Of a stretch of DNA of 62,152 nt, positions 1-8,386 are shown piece by piece. Source of the stretch: Halobacillus sp. A1 (GTDB lineage: Bacteria > Bacillota > Bacilli > Bacillales > Halobacillaceae); the NCBI RefSeq assembly GCF_024189295.1, contig NZ_JAIZEN010000018.1:1-62152 (forward strand), read 5' to 3'. The notes beneath the pieces are model-generated. The model had not been told where the DNA came from. It searched no databases and was given only the letters and a program-made list of their open reading frames with translations. Position numbers and translations under genes: made by a program. Each line of letters opens with the position of its first letter. Within the stretch, counting starts at the first letter, position 1.

Positions 1-48
1 TTGCTTCTTAAATTCATCAGTAAAGTTACGGCGATTCCTTGGGGTCAT
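1..48 (-). CDS. IS3-family transposase OrfA, N-terminus only (cut by window edge)
   Basis: The reverse strand reads MTPRNRRNFTDEFKKQ from an ATG at 48, preceded by an AGGAGA ribosome site 6 nt upstream. The basic stretch followed by FTDEFKKQ is the usual opening of IS3-family OrfA helix-turn-helix proteins. Only 16 residues lie inside the window, so subgroup, integrity and the OrfB partner cannot be judged. Confidence 0.7.
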   Translation of the reverse strand, partial: MTPRNRRNFTDEFKKQ

Positions 49-122
49 GTTTAGTCTCCTTGATTGAAATATTTAGTAAAGTGTAACTGACCTTAACGAA
101 ACTGTCCAAACAAGTGTAACCT
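1..122 (-). mobile_element. End of an IS3-family insertion sequence (partial)
   Basis: Contains the start of an OrfA-like transposase reading leftwards and about 70 bp of upstream sequence carrying CTGTCCAAACAAGTGTAACC at 103-122. On the transposase strand this holds a TTGGACA motif of the kind found in IS3-family terminal repeats. The boundary is placed near 122 because repeat-family sequence resumes at about 124. The exact terminal base and target duplication cannot be determined without the other end. Confidence 0.55.
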
Positions 123-123
123 T

Positions 124-180
124 TCCAATTTCTCGAAATCAAACCTCCTATAAAACCCCCATATTATTGAAGAATTCTTT
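124..180 (+). repeat. Right-end fragment of the composite palindromic repeat family
   Basis: The stretch CCAATTTCTCGAAATCAA, followed by CCATATTATTGAAGAATTCT and TAATG, matches the right ends of the repeats at 10975-11201, 22304-22877 and 37495-38246 (CCAATGTCTCGAAATCAAG, then CCATATT..TGAATAACTCT). The rest of the copy is missing because the IS3-family element begins immediately to the left. The alignment was made by eye. Confidence 0.6.
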
Positions 181-218
181 AATGTAATAAATATTAATCA
201 TGTTTTCTTGAAACCATA

Positions 219-257
219 AAAAAATGGCCCTCCAAATTTGTTGGAAGGCCATTTTTT
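219..257 (-). terminator. Terminator of ribU (hairpin, near-symmetrical)
   Basis: Stem AAAAATGGCC-TCCAA against TTGGA-GGCCATTTTTT, with A- and T-tracts on both sides so it could work in either direction. It overlaps the ribU stop codon at 256-258. Confidence 0.85.
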
Positions 258-846
258 ATGCAGCGGACGAGTGGCGCAGTCGTTTCTGCTCAATCCACGG
301 TCGCAGCTTAATGAATAAAGGAACAAATAGAATCCCTACAATTATTCCTTTTAAAGCATTAAACGGTAAAATACCTGCTAATACTGTAAAACTTTTGACT
401 TCAGCAGTCATTGATTCCCATCCCATGAACCAGCTGTAGGCTGGAAGAATCAAGAAATAGTTCAAGACGCTCATTCCAACAGCCATAATCACGGCGCCAG
501 ACACCAACCCGGAAATCAACCCTTTTGTACTTTTGAATTTATGATAGAGAATAGATACTGGCACAATGAAAAGAACTCCCGCTGAAAAATTCGCTGCTAC
601 CCCTACCGGGTCACCCGCTCCGGTATAAATCAGGTACAAAATATTCTTTAAAGCCTCTACGGCAATGCCCGCAGCCGGAGTGAATAAAATAGCTGCCAGC
701 AATGCAGGAACTTCACTGAAATCGACCTTTAAATAAGGAGGCAGCATAGGAAGCGGAAAATTCAAAAACATAAGCACCATGGAAATACTCCCGAACAGCG
801 CTAAAATAATCAATTTTGACAGATTGGATACTCGACTTTGGTTCAA
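256..846 (-). CDS. ribU: Riboflavin ECF transporter substrate-binding protein RibU
   Basis: A 196-residue hydrophobic protein with five or six membrane segments, the usual size of RibU (YpaA/FmnP), the S-component that binds riboflavin and docks with the shared EcfA-A'-T energising module. Conserved RibU-like stretches are FPLPMLPPYLKVDFSEVPAL (residues 30-49) and the GDPVGVAANFSAG segment. The start is a TTG at 844-846, with GGAGGA six bases upstream; the nearby ATG at 861-863 runs into a stop after six codons. The gene is alone in its transcript and sits directly downstream of an FMN riboswitch with an attenuator hairpin, so uptake should be shut off when FMN is plentiful. Identity is secure from both sequence and riboswitch context. 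Confidence 0.95.
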   Translation of the reverse strand: MNQSRVSNLSKLIILALFGSISMVLMFLNFPLPMLPPYLKVDFSEVPALLAAILFTPAAGIAVEALKNILYLIYTGAGDPVGVAANFSAGVLFIVPVSILYHKFKSTKGLISGLVSGAVIMAVGMSVLNYFLILPAYSWFMGWESMTAEVKSFTVLAGILPFNALKGIIVGILFVPLFIKLRPWIEQKRLRHSSAA

Positions 847-910
847 TGTGGTTCCTCCTTCATCTTTTCTATCGATTCAGAATCCCAGATGAAGGTAAGC
901 TTACTCAAAA

Positions 911-955
911 AGGAAAAATTAAAACCCCTGAAGCAGATAAAACGCTCCAGGGGTT
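911..955 (-). terminator. Expression-platform terminator of the FMN riboswitch
   Basis: On the reverse strand, AACCCCTGGAGC pairs with GCTTCAGGGGTT and is followed by TTTTAATTTTTCC. It lies between the FMN aptamer and ribU, the expected position of a riboswitch-controlled transcription terminator. Confidence 0.85.
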
Positions 956-1015
956 GTTTATGCACTCATTGAGAATTAAAGATAGTAATGTGCTACTACC
1001 TTTCTTGCGCTCATG

Positions 1016-1159
1016 ATCTTCTCCCATCCAGACTTTAACTGTCGGTCCCGGAATCTCACCAGGTCAACCGCAAAGCTTTTACACAAAGCGGGTCACGGAC
1101 TTAGAGTGTACTGACACACTCCTTACCGTCGGTCGGGAATTGCACCCTGCCCCGAAGAT
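1016..1159 (-). promoter_or_regulatory. FMN riboswitch (RFN element) upstream of ribU
   Basis: The reverse strand begins ATCTTCGGGGCAGGGTG and ends GATGGGAGAAGAT, with the internal RFN blocks CCGACGGT, AGTCCGTGACCCGC, GGTTGACCTGGTGA and CCGACAGT in order. These are the conserved parts of the FMN aptamer. FMN binding is expected to favour the downstream terminator at 911-955 and so reduce ribU expression. Confidence 0.97.
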
Positions 1160-1185
1160 TTGAATCGATATCGAATTGTAATTTA

Positions 1186-1214
1186 ATTCTATTCGATTCC
1201 ATCCAATTGTTCAA
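1186..1214 (-). promoter_or_regulatory. Sigma-A-type promoter of the FMN riboswitch/ribU transcript
   Basis: Reverse strand: TTGAAC (1209-1214), 17-nt spacer, TAGAAT (1186-1191). Transcription would begin near 1179, about 20 nt before the aptamer. Confidence 0.75.
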
Positions 1215-1219
1215 GTTAT

Positions 1220-2278
1220 TTAATCTTCTAAAGGGTTCAAATTTTCCTGACCACTCATGTTTTCGATCAGGTGGACTAGCAGTTCGATTTCTTCCTCAAT
1301 ATCTTGCAGACTGGCTGTTTCAACAGGCGAATGCATATACCTAAGCGGCAGAGAAACCAAACTGACCGGCACTCCTTTACCCGTGAGCCGCATACGGTCA
1401 GCATCAGTGCCTGTCGAACGTGAAGTCAACTCATATTGGACGTCCATATCCAGTGTTTTGGCACTTGTTTCTAACAATTTGTTGATCTTTCGGTTGATAG
1501 GAGCACCCTTCGCCAGCACTGGACCACCATCCAGGGTGATGTCTCCGTATTTATTCTTATTCACTCCGGGATAGTCTGTTGCAAAAGTCACATCACAGGC
1601 AATTGCCATAGTTGGTTCAACCCCTGCAGCGGCAAAATATGCCCCACCCATATTTGTTTCTTCGTTCACCGTGCTTGCCGCATAAAGTCCGACCTTCAAT
1701 TCCTTTTTAGACAGCCTGCGCACTACTTCCCCTACTATGAATTGTCCTGTACGATTATCAAGTCCCCGACCTGAGATGTATCGATCCATAAGAATTTCAG
1801 GTTCTCTCTTATATACCGCCAAGTCCCCAATTTTTATGAATTCTGAGATTTCTTCTTTAGATTTAGCTCCGCAGTCTATAAAAAGATCGTCCAGGCCAAA
1901 ATCACCCTTTAATCCCCCGTGGTGCTGGGCGTTCACACCGATCACTCCGGAGAAGTTTTTTTCTTCACCAAGTACGGTGACTTTCATCCCTACGGCTGCC
2001 TTAGGATTGATTCCACCCATTTTATCAAAATGCAAATATCCCTGTTCATCGATTCTGTTGATGACTAAAGCGATCTCATCACAATGTCCAGCTAACAGAA
2101 CTTTGAATTCAGCTTCGGGATTCAGGACGGCTATTGCGTTACCAGCGTGATCTGTACGGATTTCATCAGCATAACTTTTCATTTCCTTCATCCAACGCTT
2201 TTGGATTTCCATTTCCATGCTTGAAGGTGACGGAATAGTTAATAGTTCCATAAGGAATTGCTTTGCTTCTTTTTCCAT
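1220..2278 (-). CDS. M42 family metallo-aminopeptidase
   Basis: A 352-residue cytosolic peptidase of the M42 (tetrahedral aminopeptidase/glutamyl aminopeptidase-like) family, close to the usual family length. Likely metal ligands are visible: His65 and Asp67 in LLAGHCDEIALV, Asp174 in GRGLDNRTG, the catalytic pair Glu206-Glu207 in TVNEETNMGG, Asp229 in ACDVTF and His316 in YMHSPVE. It should remove N-terminal residues from short peptides using two metal ions, often as a dodecamer. GAGGAGG lies ten bases before the ATG. It appears monocistronic; exact substrate preference cannot be read from sequence (B. subtilis YsdC and YtoP are relatives). Confidence 0.93.
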   Translation of the reverse strand: MEKEAKQFLMELLTIPSPSSMEMEIQKRWMKEMKSYADEIRTDHAGNAIAVLNPEAEFKVLLAGHCDEIALVINRIDEQGYLHFDKMGGINPKAAVGMKVTVLGEEKNFSGVIGVNAQHHGGLKGDFGLDDLFIDCGAKSKEEISEFIKIGDLAVYKREPEILMDRYISGRGLDNRTGQFIVGEVVRRLSKKELKVGLYAASTVNEETNMGGAYFAAAGVEPTMAIACDVTFATDYPGVNKNKYGDITLDGGPVLAKGAPINRKINKLLETSAKTLDMDVQYELTSRSTGTDADRMRLTGKGVPVSLVSLPLRYMHSPVETASLQDIEEEIELLVHLIENMSGQENLNPLED

Positions 2279-2410
2279 ATGTAATAAACCTCCTCTTTAT
2301 TTTCAACAATAAAATTATACCACCATTAGCAATCATTTTTAAAAACACGCTTAATCTAATATGATTTAGGGAACTCTCAATGAGTATGTAGTTATTGAGG
2401 AGGAGTTGCT

Positions 2411-2965
2411 ATGGAACTAAACGAGTGGTTCGAAAAAGGAATTACCGCCCAGGAATATGTGGATTCTATGAGTCAGCATCAGCAGGGCTTCGTTTATATT
2501 TACGAACATTTTAAAGTACCAACAGAGGACGAACCTCTCCTTGCACAACTTAGAGGAAAGAACCTCAGGGCGATTATATTGACGGAAGACTGGTGCGGAG
2601 ATGCAATGCTTAATATACCCGTTTTCCTTCGTATTGCAGAAATAAGCAGAATTGATACTCACTTTTTACTGAGAGATGAGAACTTAACGTTAATGGACCA
2701 ATATTTAACTAATAAAACGTCAAGATCGATTCCGAAGATTATCATCATTGATCGTGAAGGGAACGAATTATTTAATTGGGGACCCCGTGCACCAGAGTTA
2801 CAGCATTTTATAGAAAGCTCAAGCGCCAACTTACCTGCAGAGAGTGATGAGCAGTTTAAAGAGAAGCAAAACGAGATGTTCCAATTTATCACAAAAGCTT
2901 ATCGTGACAATGAAGATTTTCGTTCCTACGTATACAACGACTTAAAGAAAGCCTTGACGTCATGA
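2411..2965 (+). CDS. Thioredoxin-like family protein (TEDWCGDA motif)
   Basis: A 184-residue soluble protein with a thioredoxin-like fold: the active-site region TEDWCGDA (residues 58-65) has one Cys where thioredoxins have CxxC, followed by the conserved SIPKIIIIDREGNELFNWGPR segment holding the expected cis-Pro region. This pattern fits the Firmicutes thioredoxin family represented by Pfam Thioredoxin_9, of uncertain role. With a single Cys it could act as a thiol carrier or bacilliredoxin-like protein, not a standard disulphide reductase; this is inference. AGGAGGAG upstream marks the ATG. It is a single-gene unit ended by a strong terminator. Confidence 0.8.
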   Translation: MELNEWFEKGITAQEYVDSMSQHQQGFVYIYEHFKVPTEDEPLLAQLRGKNLRAIILTEDWCGDAMLNIPVFLRIAEISRIDTHFLLRDENLTLMDQYLTNKTSRSIPKIIIIDREGNELFNWGPRAPELQHFIESSSANLPAESDEQFKEKQNEMFQFITKAYRDNEDFRSYVYNDLKKALTS

Positions 2966-2967
2966 TC

Positions 2968-3005
2968 AAAGTGCCTCTTTCATTTCTAAAGAGGCACTTT
3001 TTTTA
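2968..3005 (+). terminator. Terminator of the thioredoxin-like gene
   Basis: AAAGTGCCTCTTT / AAAGAGGCACTTT stem with a 7-nt loop, followed by five further T residues. Confidence 0.92.
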
Positions 3006-3059
3006 TGTTTGAAGCCGCTGTGTTAGAGACATACTAAGGAAAAAAAGAGGAGCTCTGTC

Positions 3060-4058
3060 ATGCAGCAATGGCTTCGTCTATACTTTCAACTGCCCGTATT
3101 CTTGCGCTTATTAGGGACAGTCCTATTATTCATGGTTTTCTATGGAGTAGTCATCCATACGATTGAACCTGGCACTTTCCCTACCGTATTCGATGGAATC
3201 TGGTGGGCTTTTATTACTGGGGCAACAGTCGGTTATGGAGATTATGTCCCTTTAACTACGGCTGGCCGAATAATCACTATTTTATTGATATTGACTGGAG
3301 GCGGCCTTTTAACTTTTTATATGGCTACTTTATCTTCAGCTACCGTCCAGCACGAACGTGATTTATCTAGAGGAAGAGTCCAATATAAAGGTAAACACCA
3401 TATTGTTATCATCGGCTGGAATGAACGCACGCGTCAACTGATCGATATGATGGAGGAGAATAACAGCGAAGAATATATAGTATTAATTGATCGATCCATG
3501 AAACGGCTTTATGAAAACCATTCTAACGTCCATTTCGTTCAAGGAGATGCGACAATGGAAGAGACTCTGGAAAAAGCTAACTTGAAAGAAGCTAAAACAG
3601 CTATCATAACAGCCGATCCTTCAAAAGCAGAACACTCTGCTGATCAGTCTGTAATCCACCAGACCGTAGCACTGAAAGGTCACCACCCCTCCCTCTTCAT
3701 CATTGCCGAAGTGTTGACAGATAAGCAAAAGATTAATGCAGAGCGGGCAGGAGCAAATACCGTCATCCGATCGAATGATTTCATGAGCAGCTTGATATAT
3801 CACGAACTATACCATACCGATCCTGTTGAGCCTTTCCAATTGTTGCTCGAATTACTGACATCAAGACAATTCCACGAAGAATCTGTCCCTTTAGTTCTTA
3901 AAGATCAATCTATGAAGGAGGCGGTGATCCATTATCTCGAACAAGGGTCGGTCATTGTAGGCTATCGCCAGAACAAAAAATTATATTTTGTGATCGACCA
4001 TCTTATTCCATTAGAAAAAGTACAGTCGTTAATTTTGCTCATTCCGCTGCGCACGTAA
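3060..4058 (+). CDS. yugO: Potassium channel protein YugO (MthK-type, RCK domain)
   Basis: A 332-residue two-helix K+ channel. The membrane helix at about 15-35 is followed by the pore helix and selectivity filter TVGYGD (residues 56-61) and a second helix at about 70-90. The remainder is a cytosolic RCK/TrkA-N Rossmann domain starting HIVIIGWNERTRQLI and a C-terminal extension. In B. subtilis YugO releases K+ during biofilm electrical signalling and sits, as here, beside yugN and pgi; the small mstX gene that precedes yugO there is not visible. GAGGAG precedes the ATG. The 3' end overlaps the convergent yugN by 30 bp, so the two transcripts form a sense-antisense pair at their ends. Confidence 0.92.
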   Translation: MQQWLRLYFQLPVFLRLLGTVLLFMVFYGVVIHTIEPGTFPTVFDGIWWAFITGATVGYGDYVPLTTAGRIITILLILTGGGLLTFYMATLSSATVQHERDLSRGRVQYKGKHHIVIIGWNERTRQLIDMMEENNSEEYIVLIDRSMKRLYENHSNVHFVQGDATMEETLEKANLKEAKTAIITADPSKAEHSADQSVIHQTVALKGHHPSLFIIAEVLTDKQKINAERAGANTVIRSNDFMSSLIYHELYHTDPVEPFQLLLELLTSRQFHEESVPLVLKDQSMKEAVIHYLEQGSVIVGYRQNKKLYFVIDHLIPLEKVQSLILLIPLRT

Positions 4059-4463
4059 CGCCTGCTCAGCATCTAGTAAGGCTTGCATTCCTACAGGGAT
4101 AAGATGTTCAGGAAATTCACCATCTTTATCTTTTGGTTCCTGGAACTGATCGAACGATGCTCTGAAGTTCCCCTCTCTTACATGGTCATCTATGCCATCC
4201 TGATAGTAATGTGCCAATAGATAGGGCTCTTTCACTTTTACTAAAGTAGCATCTGAAGGGTTATCCAGAAACTGTCCTTCTATAACTTCTACTGGAAGAC
4301 GGAGAAATTGGTAACCTGAAGCTTCGTTATCAATTTTATAATCCAAATAACCATGATCGTACTCCCAGTTGTCTGCTAATTTAAAACCAAGCGGTTGAAG
4401 CGCCTGTTCCATTTCATGAAAAACAAACAACTTATTCGTTAGTTCTGACTCTAAAGTAATCAT
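4029..4463 (-). CDS. yugN: YugN-like family protein
   Basis: A 144-residue soluble acidic protein resembling the YugN-like family of Bacillaceae, function unknown. The chosen ATG at 4463 has AAGGAGG eight bases upstream; an in-frame GTG three codons earlier lies too close to that site. Position between yugO and pgi matches the B. subtilis order. No catalytic motif or membrane segment is evident. It overlaps the end of yugO convergently by 30 bp. Confidence 0.85.
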   Translation of the reverse strand: MITLESELTNKLFVFHEMEQALQPLGFKLADNWEYDHGYLDYKIDNEASGYQFLRLPVEVIEGQFLDNPSDATLVKVKEPYLLAHYYQDGIDDHVREGNFRASFDQFQEPKDKDGEFPEHLIPVGMQALLDAEQALRAQRNEQN

Positions 4464-4495
4464 ACTCAGCACCTCCTTTAGAGATTAGCTTACCC

Positions 4496-4538
4496 AAAAA
4501 AACCACCTCCGATTAACCAATAATTGGAGGTGGTTTTC
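4496..4538 (-). terminator. Hairpin between yugN and pgi, terminator for pgi
   Basis: AAACCACCTCC / GGAGGTGGTTT stem; on the reverse strand the 3' arm runs into a T tract. It lies just after the pgi stop. Confidence 0.9.
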
Positions 4539-4545
4539 ATTTATC

Positions 4546-5892
4546 TTATAGACGTTTTTCTAATTCTTCTTTTTCTTTTTCAAAGCCAGGCTTGCCTAAT
4601 AAGGCAAACATGTTCTTCTTATATGCTTCTACCCCTGGCTGATCGAAAGGATTTACTCCTAGGAGATAGCCACTGACAGCGCATGCTTTTTCAAAGAAAT
4701 AGGCAAGATAACCGAAAGTATAAGCATCAAGCTTCGGTACGTGAACGATTAAGTTCGGAACTTGACCATCTGTGTGAGCAAGCATCGTTCCCTCATAGGC
4801 TTTCTCGTTGACGTAATCAACTGTTTCACCAGCCAAATAGTTGAGCCCGTCTAAGTTTTGTTGATCTTCTTCAATCGTGTAATCAGATTTAGGTGTTTCT
4901 ACATGTAAAACTGTTTCGAATAAATCTCTTCGACCGTCCTGCACGTACTGTCCTAAGGAGTGTAAATCTGTTGAGAAATTCGCGGAAGACGGATAAATAC
5001 CTTTTTGATCCTTTCCTTCACTTTCACCGAACAGCTGCTTCCACCATTCAGAAAAATATTGTAAGGAAGGTTCATAGTTGATCATCATCTCAATCGTTTT
5101 CCCTTTACTGTAAAGAGCGTTACGTACAGCAGCGTATTGATAAGCAGGATTCTCATCCAAATTGTCTGTACTCAAGTCTTTACGCGCTGCATTAGCACCT
5201 TCCATCATTGCTTCAATATCAACACCGCTTACGGCAATCGGAAGTAACCCTACCGCTGTTAGAACAGAATAACGTCCACCTACATCATCAGGCACGACAA
5301 AAGACTCGTAGCCCTGTTCATCAGCCAAAGTCTTTAAAGCTCCCTTGTTTTTATCTGTAGTGGCATAAATTCTCTTCTGTGCTTCTTCCTGACCGTACTT
5401 TTCCTCCAAAAACTTTCGGAAAGCACGGAAGGCGATCGCTGGTTCAGTTGTCGTTCCGCTTTTAGAAATTACATTGACGGAAACGTCCTTCCCTTTAAGC
5501 AGGTCAAATAAATCGTTTAAGTATGGAGCGCTAATGCTGTTCCCTACGAAAAACACTTGAGGAGTGCCGCGCTGTTCAGAAGATAGTTCATTGTAGAAGC
5601 TATGGTTAAGCATTTCAATTGCAGCTCGGGCGCCAAGGTAAGAACCACCGATTCCGATCACTAATAGAACATCAGAATCTTCTTTGATTTTAGCAGCTGA
5701 CTTTTGAATTCGAGCAAATTCTTCTCGATCGTAGTCTTCCGGTAAGTCGATCCACCCTAGGAAATCGTTACCAGCGCCAGTTTTTTCATGCAGTGCTTTA
5801 TGAGCAAGTGATACGGCTCCTTGCATATATTCAATTTCATGTTCGTTAAAGAACGGTAATGCTTTTTTATAGTCAAAGCGAACGTGTGTCAT
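4546..5892 (-). CDS. pgi: Glucose-6-phosphate isomerase
   Basis: A 448-residue cytosolic enzyme interconverting glucose-6-phosphate and fructose-6-phosphate in glycolysis and gluconeogenesis. The phosphosugar-isomerase motifs are clear: [13 protein letters not shown] near residue 78, [16 protein letters not shown] near 141, and [14 protein letters not shown] near 207. The length is that of the compact Firmicutes Pgi. TTGGAGGAATTTG precedes the ATG. The gene has its own terminator, and a cre-like sequence lies about 85 bp upstream, so carbon-dependent control is possible. Placement next to yugN agrees with the B. subtilis map. Confidence 0.97.
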   Translation of the reverse strand: MTHVRFDYKKALPFFNEHEIEYMQGAVSLAHKALHEKTGAGNDFLGWIDLPEDYDREEFARIQKSAAKIKEDSDVLLVIGIGGSYLGARAAIEMLNHSFYNELSSEQRGTPQVFFVGNSISAPYLNDLFDLLKGKDVSVNVISKSGTTTEPAIAFRAFRKFLEEKYGQEEAQKRIYATTDKNKGALKTLADEQGYESFVVPDDVGGRYSVLTAVGLLPIAVSGVDIEAMMEGANAARKDLSTDNLDENPAYQYAAVRNALYSKGKTIEMMINYEPSLQYFSEWWKQLFGESEGKDQKGIYPSSANFSTDLHSLGQYVQDGRRDLFETVLHVETPKSDYTIEEDQQNLDGLNYLAGETVDYVNEKAYEGTMLAHTDGQVPNLIVHVPKLDAYTFGYLAYFFEKACAVSGYLLGVNPFDQPGVEAYKKNMFALLGKPGFEKEKEELEKRL

Positions 5893-5973
5893 TCAAATTC
5901 CTCCAAGTCATTTTTTAATGAGCTATTTTCACTTTATCGGAACCTTCTTAGCAAATCAAGTAAGCATTTAATA

Positions 5974-5988
5974 TGAAAGCGCTTCACA
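5974..5988. promoter_or_regulatory. cre-like palindrome upstream of pgi
   Basis: TGAAAGCGCTTCACA keeps the TGAAAGCGCTT core of CcpA catabolite-responsive elements, but the right half-site is shifted by one base. It lies about 80-100 nt upstream of the pgi start and just before the yugJ terminator. Suggestive only. Confidence 0.35.
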
Positions 5989-5989
5989 T

Positions 5990-6022
5990 GAAAAAGAGAC
6001 ACAGCATACAACTGTGTCTCTG
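5990..6022 (-). terminator. Terminator of the yugJ-like gene
   Basis: AGAGACACAG / CTGTGTCTCT stem with an A tract on the left that reads as a T run on the reverse strand. Confidence 0.9.
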
Positions 6023-6029
6023 AAATTAA

Positions 6030-7196
6030 TTATTTAGACATCTCTAATATTTTTGCTACATCTTCATCTTCCAACTTATTGAAATTGCCAAAAGCACCGC
6101 GTTTCATCGCACGATTGATAATTACATTAAATTGATCGTCATTGATGTCATAATCAGCCAGCGTCTCTGGAGCACCTAATGAAGACCAGAAATTCCTCAG
6201 TTCTTCAATTCCCTGCTCAGCTACTTCACGATCTGATTTGCCTTCTGGATCCACTTGGAAAACTTTTTCAGCAAATCGTGCAAATCGAGATACGTTAACT
6301 TCAACATTATGCTTCATCCAATTAGGGAAAAGGATGGCCAAACCTCCTGCATGAGGAATATCGTATACAGCTGAGACGGCGTGCTCGATATTGTGAGAAG
6401 CCCAGTCTCCGCGGTAACCCATCTGAAGCATTCCATTCAATGCAATTGTTCCAGCATATAGAATGGTTTCGCGGTGTTCATAAGACTCTAAATCGTCAAG
6501 TAATTTGGGTGCTGTATCGATGACCGTACGTAAGACCCCTTCTACCATCTCATCTTGCACGGGTGACTGCGTATTATTATGGAAATATTGTTCCATCAAA
6601 TGACTCATCATATCCACGATCCCGTAAATGGTTTGATCTCGTGGTACTGTCATTGTATTCTGAGGATCAAGAATGGAAAAGGTTGGGTACGTATATGGTG
6701 CGAATCCCCATCCATACTTCTCATTCGTTTCCCAATTCGTAATAACAGCTCCGCCGTTCATTTCTGAACCTGTAGCCGCAAGCGTCAGAACCGTACCAAA
6801 AGGTATTGCACCCTCTGGAGTAGCTTGTCTTGTAACAAGGTCCCACGCATCTCCTTCATATTTAGCTCCAGCAGCTATAGTCTTCGTACAGTCAATGACA
6901 CTTCCGCCTCCTACAGCCAAAATGAAATCAATGTTTTCTTTTTTACAAATATCCACGCCTTTTCTAACCGTAGTCAGCCTTGGATTTGGCTCAACACCTG
7001 ACAGTTCGTGTACTTCTACTTCTAAACTATTCAGTTCTTTCATGACGTCATCATAAACGCCATTTTTCTTTATACTTCCGCCACCATACACGACTAACAC
7101 TTTATTCGTATCATTTGGTATTTGCTCAGTTAATTGTTCCACTTGATTTCTACCAAAAATTAATTTGGTTGGATTATGGAAAGTAAATGCATCCAT
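6030..7196 (-). CDS. yugJ: Iron-containing alcohol dehydrogenase (YugJ/BDH-like)
   Basis: A 388-residue cytosolic NAD(P)H-dependent butanol-dehydrogenase-type group III alcohol dehydrogenase. It opens with [10 protein letters not shown], has the nucleotide-binding [16 protein letters not shown] near residues 96-111, and the metal-binding His residues of the [12 protein letters not shown] and [14 protein letters not shown] segments. Likely substrates are medium-chain aldehydes and alcohols. GAGGAG lies eight bases before the ATG. The position between pgi and yuzA matches yugJ in B. subtilis (yugK is absent). A 9-bp inverted repeat (7219-7227 and 7262-7270) lies in the upstream gap and may be an operator. 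Confidence 0.93.
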   Translation of the reverse strand: MDAFTFHNPTKLIFGRNQVEQLTEQIPNDTNKVLVVYGGGSIKKNGVYDDVMKELNSLEVEVHELSGVEPNPRLTTVRKGVDICKKENIDFILAVGGGSVIDCTKTIAAGAKYEGDAWDLVTRQATPEGAIPFGTVLTLAATGSEMNGGAVITNWETNEKYGWGFAPYTYPTFSILDPQNTMTVPRDQTIYGIVDMMSHLMEQYFHNNTQSPVQDEMVEGVLRTVIDTAPKLLDDLESYEHRETILYAGTIALNGMLQMGYRGDWASHNIEHAVSAVYDIPHAGGLAILFPNWMKHNVEVNVSRFARFAEKVFQVDPEGKSDREVAEQGIEELRNFWSSLGAPETLADYDINDDQFNVIINRAMKRGAFGNFNKLEDEDVAKILEMSK

Positions 7197-7347
7197 CTCA
7201 ATATTCTCCTCTCAAAAGTGAGTATCTTTCGTACAATATCACATTATCCACTATCTCAAACAGATACTCAAAAGAAATGCGTTATGTATAAAATTTCTCA
7301 CTTCGCTCAACCTATGACTAATTCAACGTAGTAAGGAGGGGAAAAGA

Positions 7348-7587
7348 ATGAGCTGGATTCAAAGAACAGCCTTATTGCTTATCATCATTGGAGCTATTAA
7401 CTGGGGACTTGTTGGTCTATTCCAGTATGACTTAGTTGCTGGTCTCTTCGGTGGTGGAGAACAGAGTGGTGCATTCGCACGTGTCATTTACACACTTGTA
7501 GGAATTAGCGGACTTATTGCCATATCTATATACTTTTCGCGTGCCGCTGAATATCATGACGCAACAGTAGACGCCACCGAAAAGTAA
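7348..7587 (+). CDS. yuzA: DUF378 small membrane protein YuzA
   Basis: A 79-residue protein with two membrane helices (about 6-27 and 42-63). The sequence ALLLIIIGAINWGLVGLFQ and the downstream FGGG..ARVIYTLVGISGL are typical of the DUF378 family, whose function is unknown. AAGGAGGGG precedes the ATG. It lies between yugJ and yugI, as in B. subtilis. Confidence 0.9.
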   Translation: MSWIQRTALLLIIIGAINWGLVGLFQYDLVAGLFGGGEQSGAFARVIYTLVGISGLIAISIYFSRAAEYHDATVDATEK

Positions 7588-7600
7588 AAAGAAATGCGAA

Positions 7601-7795
7601 GAGGGGCGTTCAGGCCTGACATGCATAAGCAAGCTCCCGCATAGTGAAGCGATCTTCCTTCACGTAAGGAACTTGCTTATGTCGCGAGTGGCTAGACGCC
7701 TTAAAAGTGTTAAAGAACCGCTCAGGCCTAAAAGTATGTGAAGTGTAAAGCGGAGTTATGTCTTTCCATGAAATGTGAGAGTAAGACATAGCGAT
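7601..7795. other. Non-coding region rich in inverted repeats, possibly a structured RNA or repeat
   Basis: Within 195 bp there are nested perfect arms: GGCGT/ACGCC (7605-7609, 7696-7700) enclosing CATAAGCAAG/CTTGCTTATG (7624-7633, 7672-7681) enclosing GTGAAG/CTTCAC (7644-7649, 7658-7663); then CCGCT/AGCGG (7718-7722, 7749-7753) and TATGTCTT/AAGACATA (7757-7764, 7783-7790). CAGGCCT occurs twice. No credible gene overlaps it. It occurs once in this window and does not belong to the composite repeat family. Confidence 0.5.
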
Positions 7796-7808
7796 GAAGC
7801 TGATTAAC

Positions 7809-7839
7809 AAAAAAAACCCGGCTGGCTCAGCCGGGTTTT
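7809..7839 (-). terminator. Terminator of yugI
   Basis: AAAACCCGGCT / AGCCGGGTTTT stem followed on the reverse strand by a T run. Confidence 0.92.
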
Positions 7840-7841
7840 GA

Positions 7842-8240
7842 TTATTTACGAAACTTTTCGCGATCGTCAGACTGCTTAATCCAGTCTTCTAACTTGTCTT
7901 TTAACGTATTAAATCCTGCAGAAGCATCCTCCTGCTGGTATTGCTGCTGCTTAGGGGCAGCTTGCTTACGAGGACGGCGCTGTTCTTGCTTAGGTGCCTC
8001 CTGTGTCGCACGGATGGAAAGAGAATATTTATTCTTTTCTGCATCGATGTTAAGAATTTTAACTTGGACTTCATCACCTTCATTTAGGTGCTCGTTAATA
8101 TCCTTCACGTAGCCATGAGTTACTTCGGAAATATGCACAAGACCTTGCACTTTTTCATCAAGGGCAACGAATGCACCATATGGCTGAATTCCTGTTACTT
8201 TACCATCTAAAACTTGACCTTCTTGAAACTTATCTGACAT
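7842..8240 (-). CDS. yugI: S1 RNA-binding domain protein YugI (general stress protein 13 type)
   Basis: A 132-residue cytosolic protein. Residues 1-70 form one S1 domain (GQVLDGKVTGIQPYGAFVAL, then GLVHISEVTHGYVKDI and VQVKILNID); the rest is a basic Gln-rich linker and an acidic-basic tail. The family binds RNA or ribosomes, and in Bacillus includes general stress protein 13. The ATG at 8240 is chosen because AGGAG lies nine bases upstream and the S1 domain starts at once; a 35-residue upstream extension has no ribosome site. Genes on both sides match the yug order. Confidence 0.92.
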   Translation of the reverse strand: MSDKFQEGQVLDGKVTGIQPYGAFVALDEKVQGLVHISEVTHGYVKDINEHLNEGDEVQVKILNIDAEKNKYSLSIRATQEAPKQEQRRPRKQAAPKQQQYQQEDASAGFNTLKDKLEDWIKQSDDREKFRK

Positions 8241-8386
8241 GCTATACAACTCCTGATTAAAATATTCGTTTCTTTTCACGCAATTATTGATTTTACCATA
8301 CCTTCTAAGAATAATCAAAGAGTTCCTATAGTATCCTTTTTCCACTACATATTGGTATAATGTAGAAAAGGCAAGGAGGGGTACTT

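Noticed and set aside
7610-7810. Reverse frame of 66 codons
   Set aside because: It overlaps the inverted-repeat region and has no ribosome site or recognisable family.
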